Assembly (NCBI GenBank): GCA_918797485.1
Contig: CAKKNE010000001.1
Coordinates: 124,001 to 188,000 of the forward strand
Direction of reading: 5' to 3'
Source: Pelagomonas calceolata
Lineage: Eukaryota > Sar > Pelagophyceae > Pelagomonadales > Pelagomonadaceae
Length of the DNA stretch: 64,000 nt
Below are positions 1 to 7,977 of the stretch, piece after piece (the stretch's first letter is position 1; each line of letters begins with the position of its first letter). The translations under genes were made by a program, and so were the position numbers. The notes below the pieces were generated by a model. It had not been told where the DNA came from and made no database searches. It was given only the letters and a program-made list of their open reading frames with translations.

Positions 1-82
1 AGTCGCTGCGCGCGATGTAGCCCGGGTACCAGGTGCCGTTCACCTCGTAGTCGACCGAATCTCCTACGACCCATTTGACCAT
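1..82 (-). CDS. 5' end of a Tudor-like domain protein (partial)
   Basis: Only the first 27 codons lie in the window; the gene runs off the left edge. The start ATG is at 82-80. The peptide begins MVKWVVGDSVDYEV and continues NGTWYPGYIAR. A 'GDxVxY..NGTWYPGYIAR' strand pattern is typical of the Tudor/Agenet/SGF29-like barrel, which often binds methylated histone or protein tails, but 27 residues cannot fix the family. It is head-to-head with the helicase gene at 531, and the shared promoter element at 317-338 lies between them. Confidence 0.5.
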   Translation of the reverse strand, partial: MVKWVVGDSVDYEVNGTWYPGYIARSD

Positions 83-316
83 GGCTGTGCTTTCTTCAGG
101 CGTAGCACTTGCCTCCGATGATTCGTTCGCCCCGATTTTGCAAATCGGAGCAGGCTGAGAGCAGCCTCTCTGGTGCTCGATTGGTGGGCGTCGGGCAAAT
201 GTGCAGCGCGCGCAGCTAGCTGGGATACGCGTGGGCACAAATAATAGGCTTTTAGCCGCCTGGACGACCGCTGGGCCAGCGATCAGAGCCAAAAAAAAGA
301 GGCGCCGAGGTCGGAA

Positions 317-338
317 CTAGCGAATGTAACACACTAGG
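317..338 (+). promoter_or_regulatory. CTAG/TGTAA-GACA promoter element, copy 1
   Basis: CTAGCG, then AATGTAAC, then ACACTAGG, followed by AAGCTCTCC. It is a member of the repeated element described in the findings and lies in a divergent spacer: 235 bp from the minus-strand start at 82 and 193 bp from the helicase ATG at 531. Confidence 0.7.
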
Positions 339-530
339 AAGCTCTCCGACTCTGTGTTCAGTGGGCGATACGCGTGCGTGGACGCCTCTGGCTGCCGCAG
401 AATCGCTTCAGGCTACACCCACGCCGTCACCGAGCGCTGCTCCGGTTTGTGGCAATAACGCGAGCGTGGCTGCTTAGGCTGCACTTGCTACACCCAGCCT
501 CAAACGCCGCCGCAGCGAAGGACGGACAAA

Positions 531-2471
531 ATGGCGCAGCAGTCCTTCGCCGCCCTCCGCCCGACGCTCAGTCAAGCAACGTTAGCCTGTCTACGAGATG
601 ACTTCCACTTTTCAACAATGACGCCGGTCCAGGCCGCCTCATTACCTCTCCTCTTGACGCAGAAGGACGTCGTCGCCGAAGCAGTGACCGGATCGGGCAA
701 GACGATTGCGTTCGCCGTCGCGGCGGTCGAGGCTACTGCGCGTCTGGAGAGAGGACCTATTCGTGTTGTCTGCGTTTCTCCAACAAGGGAGCTCGCGGCT
801 CAAACCTCCCGAGTCTTCGCCACGCTGTGCAAAGCGCATTCACTCAACAGCGAGTTGATCACGGGCGGTTCAACAGTGGAGGCGCCGGAACGATGCGATA
901 TACTAATAGCGACGCCCGGTAGACTTGATGACTTACTGTCAAGAGCAATCCTAGACGTTTCCGGTGTTGAATTACTCATTCTAGATGAGGCTGATGTCTT
1001 GTTAGGCTGGGGTTTGCCTTACAGATCGATCGCATCATGAAACGCTTACCTCGACAAAGAAGGACGTGTCTCTTCTCGGCAACGCAAACGCGAGCAGTCC
1101 GCGACTTGGCGAGGGCGGGATTGAGGAACCCCGCTTCTGTCTCGGTCAAGGTCAACTCTGGATCTGAGACGGGCAAGACGCCCACAGAATTAGTTTCGCA
1201 GCACGTCATTTGTCGCGCCGAGGACAAGCTACGATGTGCCCTGGACTTACTCAAAACAGCGAGGAAGTCGTTAGTGTTCTTCGACTCCTGCGCCGCCGTA
1301 GACTTTTTTGGAAGGGCTCTCAAAGCCGCGAACGTGGGAACGGGCCTCCCTATCATAAACGCGTTGCACGGAAAATGGCGCCAAAAAGAGGAGGGCCGTC
1401 TGGGCCCAGTTCCGCGAATGTACTTCCGAGAGGGTCGCGCTGCTGTGCACGGACGTCGCGGCGCTGGGCCTCGACGTGGGACGACGTCGACCTCGTGATC
1501 CAAGTCGACGCGCCGCAAAAACCCGACACTTTTGTCCATCGCGCGGGGCGGACGGCGCGGGCTGGTCGTAGTGGCAGGGCGGTTTTACTACTAGAGCCCC
1601 ACGAGGACGCGTACCCGGAGTTGTTGAGACTGCGGGGGGCCGCTACTACGTCTGTAGAAGTTGAGGTGACAGGTGCTGATGAGTTGAGAACATCTCTGGA
1701 AGAAGCGTGCATCAAAGATCGAGCCATCCTCGAGAAGGGCACGATCGCCTTCACTAGTCATGTGCGAGCGTACTTGGAGCACCGGCTGCCGTACATCTTT
1801 CGGTGGGAGAAGCTAGACGTCGGTCAGTGAGTCAGCGTCCGTTCTGAACTTTTCAGTTGCGTCGACGGCGCGCCGCGCCGCCTCGACGCCGTCTTCATGA
1901 TCACGCGAGAGCCGTGGCCGTGTCGCGACGCTGTCGTTCACGCACAGGCTCGACGGCGCGGCTCTACGCTCTGCTGAAGCTGCCGGACATGCCGGAATTG
2001 CGGAAACGAGCCAAGGCTGCTGGGAAGAGGGGCAAGGACTGGATGACGGCCTTTGCCTTTGAGCGGCGCGACGTCAAGACCGGTACCATAAAATATGCTG
2101 ATCAAAAACGGGAAGCGGCGCGCCTGAAAAGGGTGGCGGCCGAGAAAGTTGTTAGGGAGGAGAAGAAGCTCGCTGCGTCGGCGGCGCCTCCTCCGGTACG
2201 TAAGAGGAAAGACGAGCCGCGGAAAAGAAAAGGGCAGCACGACCAGATCCTCGAGGACTGGAGTGAATTTGCGGAAGATGAACGGCGGCACAAGAAAGCG
2301 CGCAAGAAGAAAATTGAGGAGGACGATCCCGATCTGTTGGCGCTGGAGGCGCTGGACAATCCGTCGAAGAAGGCGGCGGCGTCGCACCAGTCCGTCAAAA
2401 ATTTACGGGGCCAGAAGAAGACTGCCAAGAAGAAATCGGCCGTTTGCGCTTCGGGGAAGAAGAAACGGTAA
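531..2471 (+). CDS. DDX55: DEAD-box RNA helicase, DDX55/Spb4 type (two exons, frame disturbed)
   Basis: ATP-dependent RNA helicase of 60S ribosomal subunit assembly in the nucleolus. In order: Q-motif region (FSTMTPVQAASLP), motif I AVTGSGKT, Ia PTRELA, GG, TPGR, DEAD (LILDEADVLL), SAT (LFSATQT), then the second RecA domain with CTDVAALGLDV and HRAGRTARAGRSG. The Spb4/DDX55 C-terminal region follows (FRWEKLDVG, LLKLPDMPELRK, KREAARLKR) with a Lys-rich tail. Exon 1 is 531-1822, an introner 1823-1947, exon 2 1948-2471. Homology changes frame near 1005, 1366, 1383 and 1479: three single missing bases and one extra G. Three of the four are in or next to short A or G runs. Correcting for them gives about 605 aa, so sequencing indels are more likely than a pseudogene. 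Confidence 0.85.
1823..1947 (+). mobile_element. Introner, family A, in the DDX55 gene
   Basis: 125-nt intron, GT...CACGCACAG|G, phase 1 (GTC G|GC TCG). Its 3' half matches the introns at 33788-33921 and, in reverse, 41798-41940: a GCGCCGCCTCGACGCCGTC block, then GAGAGCCGTGGCCGTGTCGC, then a CGTCGTTC-like block and the acceptor. Its 5' part retains TGAACTT. Protein homology resumes exactly after the acceptor. Confidence 0.8.
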
Positions 2472-2799
2472 GCCCCTGCCGCGCGCCGTCAATCGCCCCG
2501 CCACGAAGCCCGTCGCCACGCCGCCGGCGAAGACGATCCGCACTGGAGCAAGCGCCTTGGTAAGTGTGTTGTGTTATGAGCGGGTCTCCCGGGGCGGGTC
2601 GCGGGGCCGGAGTAGTCGACACGGGTTTTCCAGCCACATTCGTAGCTTTCCCCGACGCTCCGCGTTTTTCCTCCTTAGTAAATTTGTTCTACGGGAGTCC
2701 GTGATCTAGCACGACACGGCCTGCTCCTGTGCACCGGCTTTCCACGAACTGGGAGACGAGGTTTACTGAAATCCCAAGGTGCCAGGCTCAGCCAGCGCT

Positions 2800-3273
2800 A
2801 TGCACGTCCTCGCGGCGGCTCTCGCGGCGGCCCTCGCACTGCGCGGCGGCGTCTCGGCGCAGCCGGTCCGGAACTCGACGCTCAGCCCGTCGCTCAGCCC
2901 GACTGTCGCGCAGACGTTCGCGCCGACGCTGACAATGGCTCCGTCAATCACACCGACGGGCACACCAGTTTGCGAGCCGCAGTGTGAGTACGACTATCAT
3001 CTCACGTCGGAGCGCATGAACAAGAAGATCCTGGCCCGAGTCTACAACTTCTGCTGGATCCTCGGTGGCATGGTGGTGTTCTCGCTGGGCCTGTCGTTCC
3101 TCGGGCACTACATCCGCCACGACCGGAGCCACAAGATGCGTGTGTACTACAAGAAAAACGGAGAGGACTTCGAGGAGGACGACGATCTCGACAAACTAAT
3201 CAGCGAAGGCTTAGTCGAGGAGCTGTCGACGAAACGGCTAGGGACTTTGGCCACGACGGCCGGCTCCGCATAG
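2800..3273 (+). CDS. Small type I membrane protein with S/T/P-rich ectodomain
   Basis: 157 aa. The first ATG gives a signal peptide (MHVLAAALAAALALRGGVSA). A Ser/Thr/Pro-rich stretch of about 35 residues follows (TLSPSLSP, TLTMAPSITPT), likely O-glycosylated, then a short Cys-containing segment (CEPQCEYDYH). One membrane span follows (FCWILGGMVVFSLGLSFLG), then a cytosolic tail of about 60 residues with an acidic patch (EDFEEDDDLD). I recognise no family. The 3' end overlaps the convergent gene at 3147-4070 by 127 bp. Confidence 0.65.
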   Translation: MHVLAAALAAALALRGGVSAQPVRNSTLSPSLSPTVAQTFAPTLTMAPSITPTGTPVCEPQCEYDYHLTSERMNKKILARVYNFCWILGGMVVFSLGLSFLGHYIRHDRSHKMRVYYKKNGEDFEEDDDLDKLISEGLVEELSTKRLGTLATTAGSA

Positions 3274-4070
3274 ATCGCGGCCACTTCGTCGTCAATCGCG
3301 TCCAAATGGTCCATCCTTAATTTCAGGCCCTCCTTCAACCCGTTCTCGACCAACTCAGCTAATAGGTCCGGCGTCTCCTCGTGTAGAGCTGGTTTGAGGC
3401 GCACATGTCCAGCAACGTCGAACTCGGGCTGCGGCTCGTCCCGCTCCAAAACATGAGCTCGAGCCTCGTCGGGGCCGTAGAAGCGCGGTGTGAGGTCGAA
3501 GGACTCCTTTCGCTCTCCTAATACTTCTGCTAATCTAACATTTCCGGCGTACAACGGCTCGTCCTCGTCGATGGGCCGGTGGTCTTCACCGGGCAACCTT
3601 ACCGCTTCGCACTCGCCGTCGTGGGGCTCGTGGTTGCCCTGAAATTCTAGGTGGAATTTGTTCTCGCCCGTGGACGTCGTCTCGGGGCCGTCCGGTCTCA
3701 CACCACTTCTACCTTCGTCGAAGGGCGTGAAGTAGGTCGCCGCGTCCTCGTCGTGTTCTTCGGGCCACAATCTTCTATTCTCTTCGGCCGGGCGCTGCCG
3801 TTCGGGCGCTGAAAACGCTGAACCGAACAGATAGCCGCTCAGTGATTCGGTCCTACCCAGCCGCGCCGCCCGCGCGTCGGCGTGGGACCAGGCTTCGCCG
3901 TCGATGGGCGCGTGCTTCGTCTTCGGCCGTCGCGTTGTGCGCCGCCGGCCGTGGCTCCCGGACGTGGCGCTCGGCTTGTCGTGCGCGCCGTCGACGTGCT
4001 GCTTGCGCGACCAGTTGGGGGCGTGGTGGGCCTCCATGGTGTTGACGTGCCGCGCCGCGGTCTCAGCCAT
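3147..4070 (-). CDS. Uncharacterised hydrophilic protein
   Basis: 307 aa, open from ATG 4070-4068. The N-terminus is basic and His/Arg-rich (HGRRRTTRRPKTKHAP); the rest is acidic and polar with no membrane span (EEHDEDAATYFTPFDEG, LAEVLGERKESFDLTPRFYG). No family recognised. Its last 42 codons are antisense to the coding end of the membrane protein at 2800-3273 and turn low-complexity (serine-rich, LSRSSSSSKSS). The true end may be earlier if there is an unseen intron, or the two CDSs really overlap. It is divergent from the exonuclease at 4564 across promoter element copy 2. Confidence 0.55.
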   Translation of the reverse strand: MAETAARHVNTMEAHHAPNWSRKQHVDGAHDKPSATSGSHGRRRTTRRPKTKHAPIDGEAWSHADARAARLGRTESLSGYLFGSAFSAPERQRPAEENRRLWPEEHDEDAATYFTPFDEGRSGVRPDGPETTSTGENKFHLEFQGNHEPHDGECEAVRLPGEDHRPIDEDEPLYAGNVRLAEVLGERKESFDLTPRFYGPDEARAHVLERDEPQPEFDVAGHVRLKPALHEETPDLLAELVENGLKEGLKLRMDHLDAIDDEVAAIYAEPAVVAKVPSRFVDSSSTKPSLISLSRSSSSSKSSPFFL

Positions 4071-4341
4071 CGTGGTTTTGGTGTGAATGCTCTCTGGTCG
4101 AGTTTTCTCGCCTCCTCGCGCCCGGCGGCCCGCGGTTTCGCGCGAGGACTAACGCCTACCTATCAGCGCTTGACGCGAGAGGCGTGAGACGTCCCTCACG
4201 CACGTCCCGAGGGCAGGCGAGGCTGCCAATCACGAGGCTGTGGATTATGCTTGGCAATGAGTCCAGCGCCATCAATCCAAAGGCCCCTCCAGATCAGTCG
4301 CACGACTCCGAGGCCCCTTTTATCAATCTGAGCGCGAGGTT

Positions 4342-4368
4342 TTGCTAGTGTGTTTATACGCCGCTAGC
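4342..4368 (-). promoter_or_regulatory. CTAG/TGTAA-GACA promoter element, copy 2
   Basis: On the plus strand TTGCTAGTGTG, TTTATACG, CCGCTAGC, which is the reverse orientation of the consensus. It lies in the divergent spacer between the starts at 4070 (minus) and 4564 (plus), 272 and 196 bp away. Confidence 0.75.
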
Positions 4369-4563
4369 TAACGCATACGTCGCGGTGCAAGCCAGCGTAG
4401 CGGCCGCCCGACCCAATTGAGCTGTTGCACGCCTTGTACACATCCCCTTTGATCGCACCTTTGCTGCGCGTGCCGAACTGTGGTCCCTGAAGTAGCAGGG
4501 AGGGGAGAGCCTCGCGTGACAGCCACTGGCTCTGGCTCACGTCGAGGGCCGCCCGCGCCCCTC

Positions 4564-5472
4564 ATGTTGCTCCGCGCCGCGGCCAGGCGCGCGCCCCGGA
4601 GGACGCAGCAGCGCACCTTCGTCGTCGCCGCGCGAAAGCAACCGCAGCAAGCTAGAGCGTACTCCTCGCCGAAGCCCCCGCATTTGACCAGTAAAACATT
4701 ACCGAGAGGCAGGATCGGCTTCGTCAATGGCATCCGGCAGCTCCAGAAGAGCCTCTTGAACGGTTTTGACCAGAGACCGACGCTCTCCGAACTCCTGCCG
4801 CCGGACGCCTCAATCACGGACGTCGACAAAGAGCACATAAAAAACTTGCCGCGCTTCGACGCCGCCGAGGACGCGGAGGTTCTACTTTGTGCTTCCGAGA
4901 CGGGCTTCGACCTCGGCGTCAAAAGATTACGGAAAGCGTTACAAAGTGGCGACTCGTCCCTCACGCTCCACGGCAAGGAGCTCCACTGCCTCGGCTTCGA
5001 CACGGAGCGGACGCCGACCTTCCGACTAGGCCAGCCCGAGCAGCCCGTGGCCTGCCTGCAGCTGGCCAGTCACGACCTCGTCGTGCTGTTTCTGCTGAAG
5101 AACATGAGGCATATACCGGCTTCTTTACAGGACCTGTTGGAGGACCCGGGCGTGCTGAAAGTAGGCGTGGCGTTATCCGAGGACACGAATGCGTTATCGA
5201 GGCACGCGCCCGGCTTGACTGTTCGTGGGCTTGTTGATCTGGCTCCTTTAGCAGAAGCGAGGTTTCCCTCGCTGACACGACGAGGCCTGCGGGGCTTAGT
5301 GGCCTCACTCGGTGGTCGACGACTATCAAAACACCAGTCGACGGCTTCCTGGGGCCAGCGGACGTACACGCCGGCGATGATCCGGTACGCGGCGAACGAC
5401 GCGCTTGCCGGGTTGTTTTGTTTCGGGCGGATCCTGGGCCACGACCGGGAAGACGAGCGGAAGGTCGCGTAA
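4564..5472 (+). CDS. Mitochondrial DEDDy-type 3'-5' exonuclease
   Basis: 302 aa. The first ATG in frame gives an Arg/Ala-rich mitochondrial presequence (MLLRAAARRAPRRTQQRTF). The exonuclease domain (RNase D/WRN-exo fold) has ExoI FDTERTPTF (D and E for metal binding), ExoII KVGVALSEDTNALS, and ExoIII RYAANDALAGL (Y and D), so the catalytic DEDDy set is complete. It would trim nucleic acid 3' ends in a two-metal reaction; the substrate is not deducible. Single ORF, no intron needed. Its neighbour on the right is convergent. Confidence 0.75.
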   Translation: MLLRAAARRAPRRTQQRTFVVAARKQPQQARAYSSPKPPHLTSKTLPRGRIGFVNGIRQLQKSLLNGFDQRPTLSELLPPDASITDVDKEHIKNLPRFDAAEDAEVLLCASETGFDLGVKRLRKALQSGDSSLTLHGKELHCLGFDTERTPTFRLGQPEQPVACLQLASHDLVVLFLLKNMRHIPASLQDLLEDPGVLKVGVALSEDTNALSRHAPGLTVRGLVDLAPLAEARFPSLTRRGLRGLVASLGGRRLSKHQSTASWGQRTYTPAMIRYAANDALAGLFCFGRILGHDREDERKVA

Positions 5473-5649
5473 GAGTTTGTAGTTACATTGGAGCCCCTAG
5501 TGGCGCCGCGACGGCGTCCCGCGTCGATGTCGTCCAGCGGACGCCACCCCGACGCCATCGCCGCGGCATCGTGGACGCGTCTCGGGGCCTCTCGACGTGA
5601 CGTGCATTCCCTCTCGAGATCGATGACCTACTTAGCAGCGGGGAGCGGC

Positions 5650-6216
5650 CTAGCAAACAACGCAGCACGCCTTCTTCGCCGGCGCGGGCTGCGGCTCCTC
5701 AGTTTTGACCTCCACCGCGGGCTCGGGCGCCGGCGCCTCGACCTTAATCTCGACGACCTCGTCCGCCGCCGGCTGAACGGGCGTCGGCGTCGGCGCGTCT
5801 TGCGACGTCGGCGAGCCGCCAAAGGAGAAGACGCTCAGGAACGACATCTTCGACGCCTCGGTCTCGCGCGGCTCCTTCGGCGTGTCGGGCGGCTCCGACA
5901 CGTGGCGCGCGGCGACGGGCTTGTTGTCCGGCGACGCGAGCGACATGTCGTCGTTGGCCGGCGTCGCCATGGACATGGCGCTGTCCCGCCGCTTCTCGGC
6001 GGGTGTTTCTTCTTTCACGGGACTGAAGAGGTTCCAGATCGACTGGCCGCCGACGGGCGTCGGCCGCTGGGGCTCGTTTACGCCGTCGTCGTCCACGTCC
6101 ACGTCCTCGCCGCGCTCGGCGAAGCTCGGTAAGACCACGTTCGTCGGCGTCGGGAAGGGCGTCGGGCTCGGCAGGTTCGGCGGCGGCGTCGTGGGTTCGC
6201 CTACCTTGATCTCCAT
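5650..6216 (-). CDS. TP-rich low-complexity protein with Cys-rich C-terminus
   Basis: 188 aa from the first clear ATG. The chain is rich in Thr-Pro and Pro-Glu (TTPPPNLPSPTPFPTPTN, DAPTPTPVQPAADE), with an acidic stretch (GEDVDVDDDGVNE), a hydrophobic core (GGQSIWNLFSPV, MSFLSVFSFGGSP) and a striking end KKACCVVC, which could be lipidated (inference). The frame stays open upstream to about 6393 without an ATG (GRPRRKRRGIDAYLAPDKY), so the true 5' end may lie in an unseen upstream exon. No family recognised. Confidence 0.5.
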   Translation of the reverse strand: MEIKVGEPTTPPPNLPSPTPFPTPTNVVLPSFAERGEDVDVDDDGVNEPQRPTPVGGQSIWNLFSPVKEETPAEKRRDSAMSMATPANDDMSLASPDNKPVAARHVSEPPDTPKEPRETEASKMSFLSVFSFGGSPTSQDAPTPTPVQPAADEVVEIKVEAPAPEPAVEVKTEEPQPAPAKKACCVVC

Positions 6217-6966
6217 CGTCGGCGGTGGCGTTTGGCTGTCCTTGACCGCGGCGGCGTCGGGTTTGTGATATTTATCCGGCGCGAGGTAGGCGTCGATGCC
6301 GCGTCGTTTCCGTCTCGGGCGGCCGCGTAGCGCCGTCTTGGATGAGTCTTCCGGGGCTCTTGCGGGCCTTATGTGTCTCGCGCCGCGGGTCTAGCGCGGC
6401 CTCGCGTCCGCGGAGGCTGGATCTCAACCTTGCTGGTTTTTTATTACCAGGGCGACCTCAGGCCGAGATCTCTTGCTGGCGGATTTGGCGCGTTCACAGA
6501 GCGGTTCGATCGCAGGCGTGTGGACCCGCGCGCGGCGACAGGAAGCCTAGGCAAAATCCAGTGAAAACCCGCTCGATGAGCTACACCCGAATTTACCCAC
6601 GCACGCCTCTCACGCTGGAACCGAAGCATAGAAGCCGCTGTGTGAACCAATGGCCGGACTACGGGGGCGTGCGACCGCCGCCGGCCAACGGCGGCCGCGA
6701 CGCTCCGCGAAACCCACTACGACGCCATGGCTGCTTGCTACGTCGTTAAGAATACGTACACGGGCCTTCCTCCAAGATGGCTGCGTGCATGGGTTTGTCG
6801 AAAAAAAAGCGCAGCAGGCGCTCGGAGCCTGCCGCACATGGCCAGGCTCCTGTCGGACGCGAAATAAATAAGTATAGATCACGCGACCTATCGACACCCG
6901 CCGCCATTTATATAAATGTTCGTCCTCCGGCGCGTTCAGCCCGAGCGGTTACGCCTATCCCGAGCT
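6217..6966. other. Gene-poor spacer, 750 bp
   Basis: The left part (to about 6393) may be 5' coding sequence of the minus-strand TP-rich gene. The rest has only short overlapping open frames without recognisable protein features. I see no promoter element of the CTAG type and no RNA gene. Confidence 0.4.
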
Positions 6967-7233
6967 ATGAGCCATACAAAACAAAAACCGCTCCTTATGG
7001 ACAAAATAGTGGGGTATTTCATTGGATTTTCATGTCTGCTGCTCGCGGTAGACGTCGCGCACAACAGCTACCCCGCTGCGCTGCTTTGTGTGTCATCTGC
7101 GATCGTCGCCGCGATGGCGGTGCCGGTCTCGCGACGCCGCCGACCTCGACGCCGGTCAACCGTAACGTGGCCCAGACCGACGAATGAGGCGAACAACGCC
7201 GTTGAGCAACAGAATTTCTACGCCGGCGGCTGA
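6967..7233 (+). CDS. Small membrane protein, paralogue 1
   Basis: 88 aa from ATG 6967 (an in-frame upstream ATG at 6916 is also possible). Two hydrophobic segments (KIVGYFIGFSCLLLAVDVA; YPAALLCVSSAIVAAMAV), then an Arg-rich stretch (SRRRRPRRRST), a polar tail and the C-terminus FYAGG. The same order (two spans, Arg-rich stretch, tail, FAGG) occurs in the protein encoded at 7545-7874, so the two look like a diverged tandem pair. Function unknown. Confidence 0.5.
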   Translation: MSHTKQKPLLMDKIVGYFIGFSCLLLAVDVAHNSYPAALLCVSSAIVAAMAVPVSRRRRPRRRSTVTWPRPTNEANNAVEQQNFYAGG

Positions 7234-7544
7234 AGAAGGCGCTCGTCGCGCGCGGTCGCATCACCGCACGCCTCTGAGCGACCCCGCATCATCATGCGCG
7301 TCATCAAGCCTGACGCGGCGCGAACCGATTGACGGGACACGTCCGCGGCGGCCTCTCACGTTGGGACGAGCTACAAAAAACACTGACATGCCTCTTTTTT
7401 GCAGTGCCGAATAACTGCTGTCCAGGAGCGCTGCTCTTGTGCAGAGCATACGAACAGTGCCCAACGAACGTACTTACGCCAGTTCCTCCAGCTTCGAGAC
7501 ATTCCTCGTACACACTGCACGCTGCAACACGCTGCACACCCATC
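7234..7544 (+). other. Spacer between the two small membrane protein genes
   Basis: 311 bp with no supported gene and no CTAG element. It presumably carries the 3' end of the first gene and the promoter of the second. Confidence 0.4.
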
Positions 7545-7874
7545 ATGACGATGAATCGCCTGCGCACGGTGCCCCCGCGGCGCGTTGAAAGTGTCAGCAG
7601 CAGTGCGCCGGAGCGCGGCTGGACCCCTCGGCGCGTTATGCTTGCAGTAAGGTTTGCGCTTGCCGTGCTCGTGTGGGCAGCACCTTCGCCGACGACTGGG
7701 ACACTATTCCTGCTATTCTCGCTCGGCTGTGTCATGGCCAAGGAGTTACCGGCGTCGGCGCGACGATTGAGACGGCCGCGGCGCCAGGAATCGGTGCCCC
7801 CCATCCCGACGGCGGCCGTCGACGCGTATTTCACAATAACGGAGCGCGGGGCCCCGTGCTTCGCCGGCGGCTAG
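7545..7874 (+). CDS. Small membrane protein, paralogue 2
   Basis: 109 aa. Polar N-terminus (RVESVSSSAPERGWTPRR), two hydrophobic segments (VMLAVRFALAVLVWAA; TGTLFLLFSLGCVMA), a basic stretch (RRLRRPRRQ), a polar tail and the end CFAGG. The layout and last residues match the upstream neighbour at 6967-7233. No known family recognised. Its 3' end is 103 bp from the end of the convergent CLC gene. Confidence 0.5.
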   Translation: MTMNRLRTVPPRRVESVSSSAPERGWTPRRVMLAVRFALAVLVWAAPSPTTGTLFLLFSLGCVMAKELPASARRLRRPRRQESVPPIPTAAVDAYFTITERGAPCFAGG

Positions 7875-7977
7875 CCCGAAAGCCGAGTCGCGGCGACGGC
7901 GCCAGCGCGGCGACGGCGTGCGGGCGGCGACCAGGCGCCGACGCCCGTCGCCGCGGCGATGTGTACAGTGTATTGTG

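Noticed and set aside
2703-2728. ATCTAGCACGACACGGCCTGC upstream of the 2800 gene as a promoter element
   Set aside because: Only one CTAG half-site and a loose core; below what I would count.
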